DNA of 64,000 nt from Roseovarius autotrophicus (GCF_018069895.1 NZ_JAGQDH010000005.1:124001-188000); one strand, 5' to 3'; shown: positions 16,956 to 25,889, counted from the first letter of the stretch. Translations and numbers: made by a program. The notes: generated by a model not told the origin, from the sequence alone.

Positions 16956-17684
16956 GTGGCACACCCGGCTTTACAAATGGCGGTTCGGCTTGTCTATCCG
17001 CCGCGCTGCACCCTTTGCGGCATGCCGGTGGCCGATGATTTCGGCCTGTGCGGGGCTTGCTGGCGCGATACGCCTTTCATCACCGGGCTGGTCTGCGATC
17101 TCTGCGGCACCCCGCTTCCGGGCGAGAGCACCGGAGCAGTGCATTGCGACGCATGCCTGAGCATCGCGCGTCCCTGGGCGCGGGGGCGCGCCGCGTTGCG
17201 CTATGAGGCCAACGGGCGGCGGCTGGTGCTGGCGCTCAAGCATGGCGACCGACACGATGTGGCGCAGCCCGCCGGCAAGTGGCTCGCCCGCGCCGCCGCG
17301 CCGCTCCTCGCGCCCCACACGCTGCTTGCGCCGGTGCCGCTCCACTGGTTGCGTCTGCTTTCCCGTCGCTTCAACCAGTCCGCCCTTCTGGCACGGGCGC
17401 TCGCCAACGAAACCGGGCTGGTGATGGTGCCTGATCTTCTGATCCGTTCCCGCCATACCCAAAGCCTTAAGGACCTCGACGTGACCGCGCGCCATGCCAC
17501 GCTCGACGGGGCCATCCGCGCCAATCCCCGCCACCTCTCCACGCTGCGCGGCGCGCGGCTCCTTCTGATCGATGACGTGATGACCTCGGGCGCGACGCTT
17601 TCCGCAGCGACACAGGCCGCCTATTCGGCCGGCGCGGCAGACGTGTGCATTCTCGCACTGGCGCGCGTGTCAAAGGACGCCTAA
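16956..17684 (+). CDS. comF: ComF family phosphoribosyltransferase-like protein
   Basis: ComF proteins support DNA uptake or related DNA metabolism; the biochemical activity is unclear. The 242-residue product has an N-terminal double zinc ribbon (CTLCG, CGACW, CDLCG, CDACL in the first ~70 residues) and a C-terminal type I phosphoribosyltransferase domain with the PRPP loop LLLIDDVMTSGATL. The GTG start at 16956 has AGGAG six bases upstream; ATG 16977 is a seven-residue shorter alternative. It leads into grxC and a nitrilase-family gene on the same strand, a layout common in Rhodobacterales. Confidence 0.88.
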   Translation: MAHPALQMAVRLVYPPRCTLCGMPVADDFGLCGACWRDTPFITGLVCDLCGTPLPGESTGAVHCDACLSIARPWARGRAALRYEANGRRLVLALKHGDRHDVAQPAGKWLARAAAPLLAPHTLLAPVPLHWLRLLSRRFNQSALLARALANETGLVMVPDLLIRSRHTQSLKDLDVTARHATLDGAIRANPRHLSTLRGARLLLIDDVMTSGATLSAATQAAYSAGAADVCILALARVSKDA

Positions 17685-17716
17685 ATTCTTTCAAAACAGG
17701 ATCAGAAGGCGCACCC

Positions 17717-17974
17717 ATGCAACCCGTCGAAATCTACACCTCGCCGCTCTGCGGCTTTTGCCATGCGGCCAAGCGCCTTCTGAAGCAGAAGGGCGTGACT
17801 TTCTCCGAAATCAACGTGCTGGCGCAGCCCGCGCGCAAATCCGAGATGATGAAGCGCGCGCATGGCCGTCACACCGTGCCGCAGATCTTCATCGGCAAGA
17901 CCCATGTTGGCGGCTGCGACGATCTCTATGCGATGGAACAGGCGGGCAGGCTTGATGCGCTGCTGAAGGGCTGA
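17717..17974 (+). CDS. grxC: Glutaredoxin 3
   Basis: This is an 85-residue thiol-disulfide oxidoreductase using glutathione. The active site CGFC at residues 12-15 replaces the classical CPYC; both cysteines are present, so dithiol chemistry is possible. HTVPQIFIGKTHVGGCDDL carries the cis-Pro loop and the GG glutathione-binding turn. The length is typical. It lies 32 bases after comF and 4 bases before the amidase gene, consistent with one transcript. Confidence 0.93.
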   Translation: MQPVEIYTSPLCGFCHAAKRLLKQKGVTFSEINVLAQPARKSEMMKRAHGRHTVPQIFIGKTHVGGCDDLYAMEQAGRLDALLKG

Positions 17975-17978
17975 AGCC

Positions 17979-18809
17979 ATGCGCGCATCGCTCCTGCAAC
18001 TCTCCTCCGGCGACGATCCGCACGAGAACCTCGCCACCGTGCGCGCGCTCATGGCCGAGGCACGGGCAGGGGGCGCGGACTTCATCCTTACCCCGGAGGT
18101 GACGAATTGCGTCTCGGCCAGCCGCAGCCATCAGAACGCGGTGCTCGCCCCCGAAGAAAGCGACCCTGTGCTTGCGGGATTGCGCGACGAGGCGGCGCGC
18201 CTTGGCACCTGGCTCCTCATCGGCTCGCTCGCCCTGAAAACCGATGACCCCGATGGGCGCTTTGCCAACCGCTCGTTTCTGATCGACGACACGGGCACCA
18301 TCCGCGCCCGCTATGACAAGATCCACATGTTCGACGTGGACGTCTCCCCCGAGGAGACCTATCGCGAATCCGACGGCTTTCGCCCCGGCACCCGCGCGGT
18401 TCTGGCCGAGACACCCTGGGGCCAGCTGGGCCTCAGCATCTGCTACGACATCCGCTTTCCCCATCTCTACCGCCGCCTCGCGCAGGCGGGGGCGGACATC
18501 CTCACCGTGCCCGCCGCCTTTTCGCATGTCACCGGGGCGGCCCATTGGGAAAGCCTGCTGCGCGCACGCGCCATCGAGACGGGCTGTGTCGTGCTCGCGC
18601 CCGCACAGACCGGCACCCATGCCGCCAGCACCGGCAAGGCGCGCCGGACCCATGGGCACAGCCTTGTCGTGGCGCCCTGGGGCGAGGTTCTGGCCGATGG
18701 CGGCACCGCACCGGGGATCGTTTCGGTTGATCTCGACCTCTCGAAAGTGGCACAAGCACGCAAACGCGTGCCTTCGCTGCGCCATGACCGAGAGATCGAC
18801 GGCCCCTGA
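17979..18809 (+). CDS. Carbon-nitrogen hydrolase, Nit1-like (deaminated glutathione amidase type)
   Basis: This 276-residue nitrilase-superfamily amidase has the full Glu-Lys-Cys triad: Glu in LTPEVTN (about residue 40), Lys in YDKIHMFDVDV (about residue 112) and the nucleophile in LSICYDIRFP (about residue 149). The DKIHMFDVDVSPEETYRES stretch is typical of the Nit1 branch, whose members hydrolyse deaminated glutathione as metabolite repair. Its position directly after glutaredoxin fits a glutathione link, though that is an inference. The MarR gene starts in its stop codon (TGATG). Confidence 0.85.
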   Translation: MRASLLQLSSGDDPHENLATVRALMAEARAGGADFILTPEVTNCVSASRSHQNAVLAPEESDPVLAGLRDEAARLGTWLLIGSLALKTDDPDGRFANRSFLIDDTGTIRARYDKIHMFDVDVSPEETYRESDGFRPGTRAVLAETPWGQLGLSICYDIRFPHLYRRLAQAGADILTVPAAFSHVTGAAHWESLLRARAIETGCVVLAPAQTGTHAASTGKARRTHGHSLVVAPWGEVLADGGTAPGIVSVDLDLSKVAQARKRVPSLRHDREIDGP

Positions 18810-19249
18810 TGGATGAAACGACCAGCAATTCCCTTGCGGTGGCGCTTTTCAGCGAGATCCTCACGAACGAGCAGCTGATTCGTTCACGGCTCACCCGTGT
18901 TCTGCCCAAGGGCATGGAAATCTCGCATTTCTCTGTGCTCAACCACCTCGCCCGTATCGGAGACGAGCGCAGCCCGGCGCAGCTTGCCAAAAGCTTTCAC
19001 GTCACCCGTGGCGCGATGACCAACACGCTCTCCAAGCTGGAATGGGCTGGCTATGTTCATATCCGCCCCGATTGGGAGGATGCCCGCCGCAAGATGGTCT
19101 CGATCAGTCCCTCGGGCCGTCAGGCGCGCGATGCTGCGATATCGGCGATCACGCCGATGGTGTCCGACCTCATCCGCGACTTGGGTGAGGATCGCGTGCG
19201 CGCCAGCCTGCCGGTCCTGCGTGAATTGCGCAGCAAGCTGGAAGCCTAG
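18809..19249 (+). CDS. MarR-family transcriptional regulator
   Basis: This 146-residue winged-helix dimer has the recognition region RSPAQLAKSFHVTRGAMTNTLSKLE and the wing following at WEDARRKMVSISPSG. The N-terminal and C-terminal helices make the dimer interface. MarR proteins usually repress efflux or stress genes and release on binding small ligands or oxidation; there is no cysteine in the recognition region, so a ligand seems more likely. It is translationally coupled to the Nit1-like gene and may control the comF-grxC-nit unit. Targets are unknown. Confidence 0.88.
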   Translation: MDETTSNSLAVALFSEILTNEQLIRSRLTRVLPKGMEISHFSVLNHLARIGDERSPAQLAKSFHVTRGAMTNTLSKLEWAGYVHIRPDWEDARRKMVSISPSGRQARDAAISAITPMVSDLIRDLGEDRVRASLPVLRELRSKLEA

Positions 19250-19253
19250 CGCC

Positions 19254-19724
19254 TCACGCCCGGTGATAGGGGTTGCCCGCGAGGATCGAGGCGGCACGGT
19301 AAAGCTGTTCGGCCAGCATGACCCGAACCAGCATATGCGGCCAGACCATCGGCCCGAAGGACAGCACCATGTCCGCACGCGCCCGCAACTCGGACGACAG
19401 CCCGTCCGCCCCGCCGATGAGCAGCGCCATGTCGCTCCGCCCCGCGTCGCGCCACCGCGCAAGACTGTCCGCAAACTCGGTCGAGCCTGTCATCCGGCCC
19501 CGCTCATCAAGCGCCACGACCACCGCACCTTGCGGAATCGCCCGCTCCAGAAGCACCGCTTCGGCGGCCATGCCGCCTCCGCGCCGGTCCTCGACCTCCT
19601 GCACGCTTACCGGCCCAAGGCCAAGGGCGCGGCCCGTCCGGTCGAACCGTTCCAGATAATCATCGACAAGCGCGCTTTCCGGCCCGGCGCGCAACCGGCC
19701 GACCGCGCAGATGCGTAGTCTCAT
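19254..19724 (-). CDS. rlmH: 23S rRNA pseudouridine(1915) N3-methyltransferase
   Basis: RlmH is a small SPOUT-class enzyme that methylates pseudouridine 1915 in helix 69 on assembled 70S ribosomes. All 156 residues are present. Typical segments are the N-terminal RICAVGRLRAGPE, LLIGGADGLSSELRARAD, and the knot end MVWPHMLVRVMLAEQLYRAA followed by ILAGNPYHRA. It directly follows rsfS, the conserved pairing seen across bacteria. The 3' end is 4 bases from that of the convergent MarR gene. Confidence 0.96.
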   Translation of the reverse strand: MRLRICAVGRLRAGPESALVDDYLERFDRTGRALGLGPVSVQEVEDRRGGGMAAEAVLLERAIPQGAVVVALDERGRMTGSTEFADSLARWRDAGRSDMALLIGGADGLSSELRARADMVLSFGPMVWPHMLVRVMLAEQLYRAASILAGNPYHRA

Positions 19725-20132
19725 TCAGACCCGGGCGGCAGCGGTCTGCCCCGAGGGCAGCCACATCTTTTCGAGCTGGTAGAACTCGCGCACTTCGGGG
19801 CGAAACACATGCACGATCACATCGCCCGTGTCGATCAGCACCCAATCGCCGGTTTCCTTGCCCTCTATCCGGCAGAGCACACCGTGCTCCTGCTTGAGCC
19901 GTTCGGCAAGTTTCTCCGCGATCGCCGAGACCTGACGTGACGAGCGCCCCGAACAGATCACCATGTAATCGCCGATGGCCGATTTGCCGCGCAGGTCGAT
20001 CTGCACGACATCTTCGGCCTTGTCATCGTCGAGGGATTTGAGGATCGCCGCAAGCTGTGTTTCGCTATCTGCTTGCGGTGCGGTGGTCATATGGACCGCC
20101 GCCATATCAGCGGCAGGGGCCGCATGAGACAT
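19725..20132 (-). CDS. rsfS: Ribosomal silencing factor RsfS
   Basis: RsfS binds uL14 of the 50S subunit and blocks 30S joining when nutrients are low. The family core is complete: DDDKAEDVVQIDLRGKSAIG, YMVICSGRSSRQVSAIAEKL, ETGDWVLIDTGDVIVHVF and FYQLEKMWLP. The start is uncertain. ATG 20132 (135 residues) has AAGGAGG 17 bases upstream, which is far; ATG 20090 would give 121 residues, also normal for the family. The open frame to 20342 is not supported. It forms an operon with rlmH. Confidence 0.93.
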   Translation of the reverse strand: MSHAAPAADMAAVHMTTAPQADSETQLAAILKSLDDDKAEDVVQIDLRGKSAIGDYMVICSGRSSRQVSAIAEKLAERLKQEHGVLCRIEGKETGDWVLIDTGDVIVHVFRPEVREFYQLEKMWLPSGQTAAARV

Positions 20133-20207
20133 GAGAGACAGGACATCGTCCTCCTTCGTTACGCACCGCAGAGCCCCGGTGCCGGACATGACTATAACGT
20201 AGCAAGA

Positions 20208-20266
20208 GAAAAGTGACTTTTCAATGAACCGCTGTCGGCAAGAGCCCGCTTGCACGCGCTCTTGCC
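20208..20266. promoter_or_regulatory. Two palindromes between rsfS and the deacetylase gene
   Basis: A 15-base palindrome (GAAAAGT-G-ACTTTTC, 20208-20222) is followed by a 9-bp inverted repeat (GGCAAGAGC at 20237-20245 with its complement at 20258-20266). The 224-base gap must hold the divergent promoters of rsfS and the deacetylase gene. TTGAAA-N17-TACGTT on the minus strand overlaps the first palindrome and could be the rsfS promoter. No terminator-type T-run follows the second repeat. Confidence 0.35.
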
Positions 20267-20356
20267 CGGATGTGAGGCGAAAAAGCCGCGATATTCCCGC
20301 CGCTCTGGACAAGCGCGCGCAAAGAAGGTCTTTTCCCGCCAAGACGGAGGAATGCC

Positions 20357-21283
20357 ATGACCACAGCCCTGATCACCCATGACGACGGGTTTGACCACCT
20401 TACGCCGCCGGGCCATCCCGAGCAGGTGGCGCGGCTCGCGCGCATACTCGCGGCGCTTGATGGCAAGGAGCTGCGCCGCGTGAGCGCACCCCTCGTGGCC
20501 GAGGACGATCTTCTGCGCGTGCATCCGAAATCCTATGTCGAGAGCATCCGCGCCGCCGCCCCAGCCGAAGGCCGGGTGCAGCTTGACGCCGACACCTGGA
20601 TGTCGCCCGGTAGCCTCAATGCCGCGCATCGCGCCGCCGGGGGGGCCGTGCGTGCGGTCGATCTGGTGCTCTCGGGCGAGGTGGGCAACGCCTTTGTCGC
20701 CGCGCGCCCGCCGGGCCACCATGCCGAGCGCGAGACGCCGATGGGCTTTTGCATCTTCGGCAATGTCGCGGTGGCGGCGAAACATGCGCTTGTCCATCAC
20801 GGCCTCTCGCGCGTGGCGGTGGTGGATTTCGACGTGCATCACGGCAACGGCACGCAGGACCTGCTCGAGGACGACGCGCGCGCGCTCTTCGTCTCGTCGC
20901 ATCAGTTCCCGCTTTGGCCCGGCACCGGCACCGCCGACGAAACCGGGCCTCATGACACCGTTCTCAATGTCCCGCTGGCCCCTGGCACCGGCTCTGACGA
21001 CTTCCGACGCGCCTATGAGGACAAGGTGTTTCCCCGCGTCGCCGCCTTCCGCCCCGATCTGATCCTTGTTTCTGCCGGGTTCGACGCGCATCGCGCCGAT
21101 CCACTGGCGGAATTGCGGCTGGAGACCGACGATTTTGCCTGGGTGACGGAACGGCTCTGCGATCTGGCCGACACCCATTGCGGCGGACGGCTGGTGACCT
21201 GCCTGGAGGGCGGCTATGACCTCGACGCGCTGGCCGAGAGTGCGGCGGCGCATGTCGATGTGCTGATCGCGCGCGCGGCCTGA
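20357..21283 (+). CDS. Histone-deacetylase-family (AcuC/HDAC class II-like) deacetylase
   Basis: This 308-residue zinc amidohydrolase is of the arginase/HDAC fold. Catalytic features are present: AARPPGHHAERETPMGFCIF with the His-His dyad (about residue 125), zinc ligands in VVDFDVHHGNGTQD, and the third ligand in VSAGFDAHRADPL; EGGYDLDAL is the C-terminal glycine loop. Bacterial members act on acetylated lysines, polyamines or acetoin-pathway proteins; which applies is not visible. The MFS gene follows by 4 bases, so a small acetylated substrate could be imported and deacetylated together, but this is an inference. Confidence 0.9.
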   Translation: MTTALITHDDGFDHLTPPGHPEQVARLARILAALDGKELRRVSAPLVAEDDLLRVHPKSYVESIRAAAPAEGRVQLDADTWMSPGSLNAAHRAAGGAVRAVDLVLSGEVGNAFVAARPPGHHAERETPMGFCIFGNVAVAAKHALVHHGLSRVAVVDFDVHHGNGTQDLLEDDARALFVSSHQFPLWPGTGTADETGPHDTVLNVPLAPGTGSDDFRRAYEDKVFPRVAAFRPDLILVSAGFDAHRADPLAELRLETDDFAWVTERLCDLADTHCGGRLVTCLEGGYDLDALAESAAAHVDVLIARAA

Positions 21284-21287
21284 GGCC

Positions 21288-22460
21288 ATGCGCGCCGGCC
21301 TTGTGCTTCTCTGTCTCGCCTATGTGCTGAGCCAGTTCTTTCGCGCTTTTCTTGCCGTCCTCAGCGGCCCGCTGGAGCGCGATATCGGCACCACGCCCGA
21401 CGATCTGGCTTTCGCCTCAGGCCTGTGGTTCCTGGTTTTCGCGGCGATGCAGCTTCCCGTCGGCGCGGCGCTCGACCGCCTTGGTCCGCGCCGCACCGCA
21501 GCGGGGCTTTTGCTCATTGGCGGGGGCGGTGGCGCTGCACTTTTTGCCATGGCCACGGCACCCTGGCAGGTGAACTTTGCGATGGCGCTGATCGGGGCGG
21601 GTTGTTCGCCGGTGCTGATGGCCTCCTACTACATCTTCGCGCGACAGTTCCCGCCCGCGCGATTCGCCACGCTGGCGGCGCTGATGCTGGGCGTCGGCTC
21701 GGTCGGCAATCTGGTGGCGGCATGGCCGATGGCCTGGGCGGCCGAGACGATGGGCTGGCGCGCGGCACTCTGGGGGCTTGCGGGGCTGTCGGCGGCGGTG
21801 GCGGCGGGTGTCATCGCGCTGGTGCGCGACCCCGAGGCCGTAACGGGCAAGGCGCGCGGCTCGGTGCTCGACCTTCTGCGAATGCCCGCCCTCTGGGCGA
21901 TCCTGCCGCTCATGTTCGTGGCCTACGCGCCCTCGGCGGCGCTGCGCGGGCTTTGGGCCGGGCCCTATCTGCGGGACGTATTCGCGCTTGATACCGGGCA
22001 GGTTGGGCAGGCGACGCTGGTCATGGGGCTGGCGATGATCGCGGGCACATTCGCCTATGGGCCGCTCGACCGGATTTTCCGCACGCGCAAATGGGTGATC
22101 TTCGGTGGCAATCTGGTGGCCGCGCTGGCGCTTGCCGCGCTGATCCTCTGGCCTGACAATGGCCTTATGCTCTCGGTGGCGCTCCTGGCGCTGGTGGGCT
22201 TTGCCGGGGCCTCCTTTCCGGTGGTGATCGCCCATGGCCGCGCCTTCATCCCGCCGCATCTGGCCGGGCGCGGCGTCACGCTGCTCAATCTCTTCGGCAT
22301 CGGCGGGGTGGGGGTGGCGCAGTTCGCCTCCGGGCCGCTCCATGCCACCGCTTCGGCGCAGGGCGTGCTGGCCGGTCATGTGGCGATTTTCGCGCTCTTC
22401 GCCGGTGCGCTGGCGCTTGGCCTCGCGCTCTATCTCTTCAGCCGCGACAGCCTCGACTGA
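21288..22460 (+). CDS. MFS transporter
   Basis: This 390-residue protein shows about twelve hydrophobic segments, beginning LVLLCLAYVLSQFFRAFLAV, with the family loop signature between TM2 and TM3 (GAALDRLGPRRTAAG). It is an inner-membrane secondary transporter. The substrate cannot be deduced. It starts 4 bases after the deacetylase gene and should share its transcript. The low content of charged residues within the membrane segments is ordinary for the superfamily. Confidence 0.85.
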   Translation: MRAGLVLLCLAYVLSQFFRAFLAVLSGPLERDIGTTPDDLAFASGLWFLVFAAMQLPVGAALDRLGPRRTAAGLLLIGGGGGAALFAMATAPWQVNFAMALIGAGCSPVLMASYYIFARQFPPARFATLAALMLGVGSVGNLVAAWPMAWAAETMGWRAALWGLAGLSAAVAAGVIALVRDPEAVTGKARGSVLDLLRMPALWAILPLMFVAYAPSAALRGLWAGPYLRDVFALDTGQVGQATLVMGLAMIAGTFAYGPLDRIFRTRKWVIFGGNLVAALALAALILWPDNGLMLSVALLALVGFAGASFPVVIAHGRAFIPPHLAGRGVTLLNLFGIGGVGVAQFASGPLHATASAQGVLAGHVAIFALFAGALALGLALYLFSRDSLD

Positions 22461-22529
22461 GCAAACCGCTTTAATCCCGCGCCCGTTCCCTGTATGACGC
22501 CCCCGCAACCCCGCACTGGAGGCAACATC

Positions 22530-23552
22530 ATGGGTTACAAGGTCGTCGTCGCGGGCGCCACGGGCAATGTGGGCCGCGAAATGCTCAACATCCTGGCCGA
22601 GCGTCAGTTTCCGGTCGATGAGATCGCGGCGCTTGCGTCGCGCCGCTCGCTCGGCACCGAGGTGAGCTTTGGCGACCGAACTCTCAAGACGCAGGATCTC
22701 GACACGTTCGATTTTACCGGATGGGATATCGCGTTCTTCTCCATCGGAGGCGAGCCGACCAAGACCTACGCGCCACGCGCGGCCAAGGCGGGCTGTGTCG
22801 TGATCGACAACTCCTCGCTCTACCGCTACGACCCCGACGTGCCGCTGATCGTGCCCGAGGTGAACCCCGAGGCGGTCTTGGGCTATGCCAAGAAGAACAT
22901 CATCGCCAACCCCAACTGCTCTACCGCGCAGATGGTGGTGGCATTGAAGCCGCTGCATGACCGCGCCCGCATCAAGCGCGTTGTGGTCTCGACCTATCAG
23001 TCGGTGTCGGGCGCGGGCAAGGAGGGGATGGATGAGCTTTGGGATCAGACCAAGGCCGTCTACAACCCGACCGACAACCAGCCGCCGCGCAAGTTCACCA
23101 AGCAGATCGCGTTCAACGTGATTCCGCACATCGACGTATTCCTTGAGGATGGGCAGACCAAGGAAGAGTGGAAGATGGTCGCCGAAACCAAGAAGATCCT
23201 TGATCCCAAGATCAAGATCACCGCCACCTGCGTGCGGGTGCCGGTCTTTGTCGGTCATTCCGAGGCGATCAACATCGAGTTCGAGGATCATCTGGACGAG
23301 GCCGAAGCCCGCGACATCCTGCGCGAATCCCCCGGTATCATGGTGATCGACAAGCGCGAGAATGGCGGCTACGTCACGCCGATCGAATGCGTCGGCGATT
23401 ACGCCACCTTCATCAGCCGCATCCGGCAGGACCCGACCATTGACAACGGCATCAACCTCTGGTGCGTCAGCGACAACCTGCGCAAGGGCGCTGCCCTCAA
23501 CGCTGTGCAGATCGCCGAAGTGCTGGGACAGCGGGTGCTGAAAAAGGGCTGA
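22530..23552 (+). CDS. asd: Aspartate-semialdehyde dehydrogenase
   Basis: Asd reduces aspartyl phosphate to the semialdehyde with NADPH, feeding lysine/diaminopimelate, threonine and methionine synthesis. The 340 residues include the nucleotide loop VAGATGNVGREML, FFSIGG, and the catalytic Cys in IIANPNCSTAQMVVAL (about residue 131). VGHSEAINIEFE lies in the second half. ATG 22530 has CTGGAGG upstream and starts at the conserved MGYKVVVAGATG. A strong terminator follows 25 bases after the stop. Confidence 0.96.
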   Translation: MGYKVVVAGATGNVGREMLNILAERQFPVDEIAALASRRSLGTEVSFGDRTLKTQDLDTFDFTGWDIAFFSIGGEPTKTYAPRAAKAGCVVIDNSSLYRYDPDVPLIVPEVNPEAVLGYAKKNIIANPNCSTAQMVVALKPLHDRARIKRVVVSTYQSVSGAGKEGMDELWDQTKAVYNPTDNQPPRKFTKQIAFNVIPHIDVFLEDGQTKEEWKMVAETKKILDPKIKITATCVRVPVFVGHSEAINIEFEDHLDEAEARDILRESPGIMVIDKRENGGYVTPIECVGDYATFISRIRQDPTIDNGINLWCVSDNLRKGAALNAVQIAEVLGQRVLKKG

Positions 23553-23576
23553 TCCCGCCCGACGGGAGATTGACGG

Positions 23577-23603
23577 GCGCGTCCCCATGGGGGCGCGCTT
23601 TTT
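23577..23603 (+). terminator. Rho-independent terminator after asd
   Basis: The sequence GCGCGTCCCC pairs across a very short loop with GGGGGCGCGC (about 9 bp, one G-T pair) and is followed by TTTTT. It lies 25 bases downstream of the asd stop. Confidence 0.85.
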
Positions 23604-23743
23604 CCTGCGTGACAGTCCGCGCGTGACAATGCGTGCGCCGGTTTTGCCGGGAAGCGGCGTTAATCCGCGCAGACCCGTTCCATAAGCTTGCGCATTGCCG
23701 CCTCCCGCCTGACAGTCCTCCCATGCGATTTCAGGAGTGTCCC

Positions 23744-25357
23744 ATGCGTGCTCTCACCCTCTGCCTTGCCTGCCTGCCCCTTGCCGCTCTCGCCGATGAC
23801 ATCCCCCTCAGCAGCCGGGTAAGCGCAGTCACCCTCTATCCACAAGGCGCCTCGGTCATCCGTGAGGCACCTTTTTCCGTGCCTGCCGGCGCGCATGAGC
23901 TGATCCTTGCCGATCTGCCCAAGGGCACGCCGCTTGCCACGGTTCGCGTCACCCTCGACGGTGCGCGCATGGGTGGCGTCAGCACGCGCAACGATTATGT
24001 TCCGCCCCGCCCCGAGACCGATGACGCCGCCCGCAATGCCGCCCGGGCCGAGGTGGAGCGCCTGCAAGACGCGCTGCGCACCGCCCGCGCCGGGATCGCG
24101 GATATCCGCCTCGAGGCCGAGGCCGCGCACGCCCGCATCGCCTTTCTCGAAGGCATCGGGCGGGGCGAGGGGATGGCCACGCTTGGCCCCGACGCCCTGC
24201 GCGACCTGGCGGCCATGATCGGCTCCGAGACGCTTTCTGCGCGGCGCGAGAGTGCCGAGGCCACCCGCCGTGCCGAGGCCGCCGAACGGGGGCTGCAAGA
24301 CCTCACGCAAGAGCTTGACCGCGCCGAGCAGGCGCTCAAGGCGCTTGTTCCGGAAACAGAGGCGCGCGCCATGCTCGCCGTCAGCGTCGCGACCGAAACC
24401 GCGACCGAGGGCACCCTGCGCGTGACCTATACCATCCCTGACGCGGGCTGGCAGCCGCTCTATGACCTGCACCTTGCCCGCGACACCGGCGCGCTGCGCA
24501 TCGAGCGCGGTGCCTTCGTGCATCAGAACACCGGCGAGAACTGGGCCGACGTGGCGCTGACGCTTTCCACCCGCCGCCCCTCGGAGCAGGGTGCGCCGGG
24601 GCAGATCTGGCCGTGGATTCCCCGCCTTGTCGATCCCGACGAGATCGACCCGATGCCGCGCATGAAGGCCGAGGTCGTGGCGATGAGTGCCGCCCCCATG
24701 GCCGAGGCCGCCGCTGACATGGCACGCCCCGAACTCGACGGGCTGTCCGTGAGGTATTCCTATCCTGCCCCGGTCAATGTTGCCACCGATGCCGACCGCG
24801 TGCGCCTCATGCTTCCGTCGATCGAGGCGTTGGCCCGGATCGAGGCCCGCGCCGTGCCGCTGCTGGACGAGACGGCCTTTCTTGCGGCGCGCGTGACGAT
24901 CCCCGCCGAGGAGGTGCTTCTGCCTACGCCCGAGGCGCGGTTCTATCTCGACGGGCGATATACTGGGCAACGCTGGCTGCCGCTGGTGACGGGGGGCGAC
25001 GCGGTGGCCCTGTCCTTTGGTCCCATTGATGGGCTGCGCCTGTCGCGCGTGATCAGGGCCCGCACCGAGGGCGACCGTGGTCTTATCACCCGCGCCACCG
25101 AGGCGCGCGAAGAGGTGGAGATCGCGGTCGAAAACCTGACCGGCGAGACATGGCCGCTCCATCTGATTGACCGGGTGCCGGTCTCCGAGCAGAGCGATCT
25201 GCGCATCACATGGGAAGCCGCGCCGCGCCCCGACGAGAGCGATGTCGAGAACAGGCGCGGCGTGCTTGGCTGGAACTTTGACCTGCCGCCCGGCGAGCGG
25301 CACACAATCACGCTCACCACCCGGATGAACTGGCCCGAAGGCAAGGTGCTGCGATAA
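23744..25357 (+). CDS. MuiA-like (DUF4139) secreted protein
   Basis: This 537-residue exported protein has a Sec signal (ALTLCLACLPLAALADD). Residues ~25-110 match the DUF4140 N-terminal domain (VSAVTLYPQGASVIRE), residues ~95-225 form a long charged coiled coil, and the remainder is the DUF4139 region (GWQPLYDLHL and the WPEG-type C-terminus). Proteins of this type are named mucoidy inhibitor A in places, but the function is not established. The likely location is the periplasm or outer membrane. ATG 23744 has CAGGAG upstream. It converges with the IalB gene, leaving 4 bases. Confidence 0.8.
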   Translation: MRALTLCLACLPLAALADDIPLSSRVSAVTLYPQGASVIREAPFSVPAGAHELILADLPKGTPLATVRVTLDGARMGGVSTRNDYVPPRPETDDAARNAARAEVERLQDALRTARAGIADIRLEAEAAHARIAFLEGIGRGEGMATLGPDALRDLAAMIGSETLSARRESAEATRRAEAAERGLQDLTQELDRAEQALKALVPETEARAMLAVSVATETATEGTLRVTYTIPDAGWQPLYDLHLARDTGALRIERGAFVHQNTGENWADVALTLSTRRPSEQGAPGQIWPWIPRLVDPDEIDPMPRMKAEVVAMSAAPMAEAAADMARPELDGLSVRYSYPAPVNVATDADRVRLMLPSIEALARIEARAVPLLDETAFLAARVTIPAEEVLLPTPEARFYLDGRYTGQRWLPLVTGGDAVALSFGPIDGLRLSRVIRARTEGDRGLITRATEAREEVEIAVENLTGETWPLHLIDRVPVSEQSDLRITWEAAPRPDESDVENRRGVLGWNFDLPPGERHTITLTTRMNWPEGKVLR

Positions 25358-25361
25358 GAAC

Positions 25362-25889
25362 CTATCTGCAGCGTTTCTCGGCCTCGTCCACCGCCGCCGT
25401 ATAGCCGAGGAGCGAGAACGTATCCCGCGTCTGCGTGCCGCGCGCCGAGCGCGCGGTCAGCACCGCATCGGCCCCGCGCTTCATCGCCGCCAGGATTTTC
25501 GCGTCATCCTCGTCGCTTGCGGGCCAGGCCCATTCGCCCTCGGTGAACATCTCGTAGCTGGCATCGCCGATGCGCATGTTCACGGTCGAGCCGGGGGCGA
25601 AGGGATAGCCGCCGGTAAATGTGGTTTGCCCCTGAACATCGGCGCCGGGGCGGAAAAACGTCATCAAAAGAATATCGCCACGCCGCACCGCGACGACGCG
25701 CCCGTCCCGCGTGTTGACCGTCTCGGTCGGCGCCGACACTGCCCAGCATTCGCGGGGATCCTTTTCCTCGAACACGCTCCATGCCGTGCTGGTGGCCACT
25801 TGGTTCGTGCTGGTTGCCTGTGCCGTCACACCCGTTGCCATCGCTCCCGCCAGAACAAGCGCAAGCCCTGCCGCTATCCGTGCTTTCAT
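25362..25889 (-). CDS. Invasion-associated locus B (IalB) family protein
   Basis: The 175-residue product is exported through a Sec signal (ARIAAGLALVLAGAMATGVTAQA). The mature part matches the IalB family: ECWAVSAPTETVNTRDGR, GGYPFAPGSTVNMRIG, a MKRGADAVLTARSARGTQT stretch and a DTFSLLGYTAAV end. IalB was first linked to erythrocyte invasion in Bartonella, but family members are widespread in free-living alphaproteobacteria and their role is unknown. Two cysteines (WAVSA-side and the penultimate residue) probably form a disulfide. The start at 25889 has TTGGAGG upstream. Confidence 0.85.
   Translation of the reverse strand: MKARIAAGLALVLAGAMATGVTAQATSTNQVATSTAWSVFEEKDPRECWAVSAPTETVNTRDGRVVAVRRGDILLMTFFRPGADVQGQTTFTGGYPFAPGSTVNMRIGDASYEMFTEGEWAWPASDEDDAKILAAMKRGADAVLTARSARGTQTRDTFSLLGYTAAVDEAEKRCR

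Noticed and set aside
21417..23588. Very long minus-strand open frame (over 700 codons) across the MFS and asd genes
   Set aside because: Its translation is Arg/Gly/His-rich with no domain, and it lies exactly antisense to two clear genes; it is a high-GC shadow frame.
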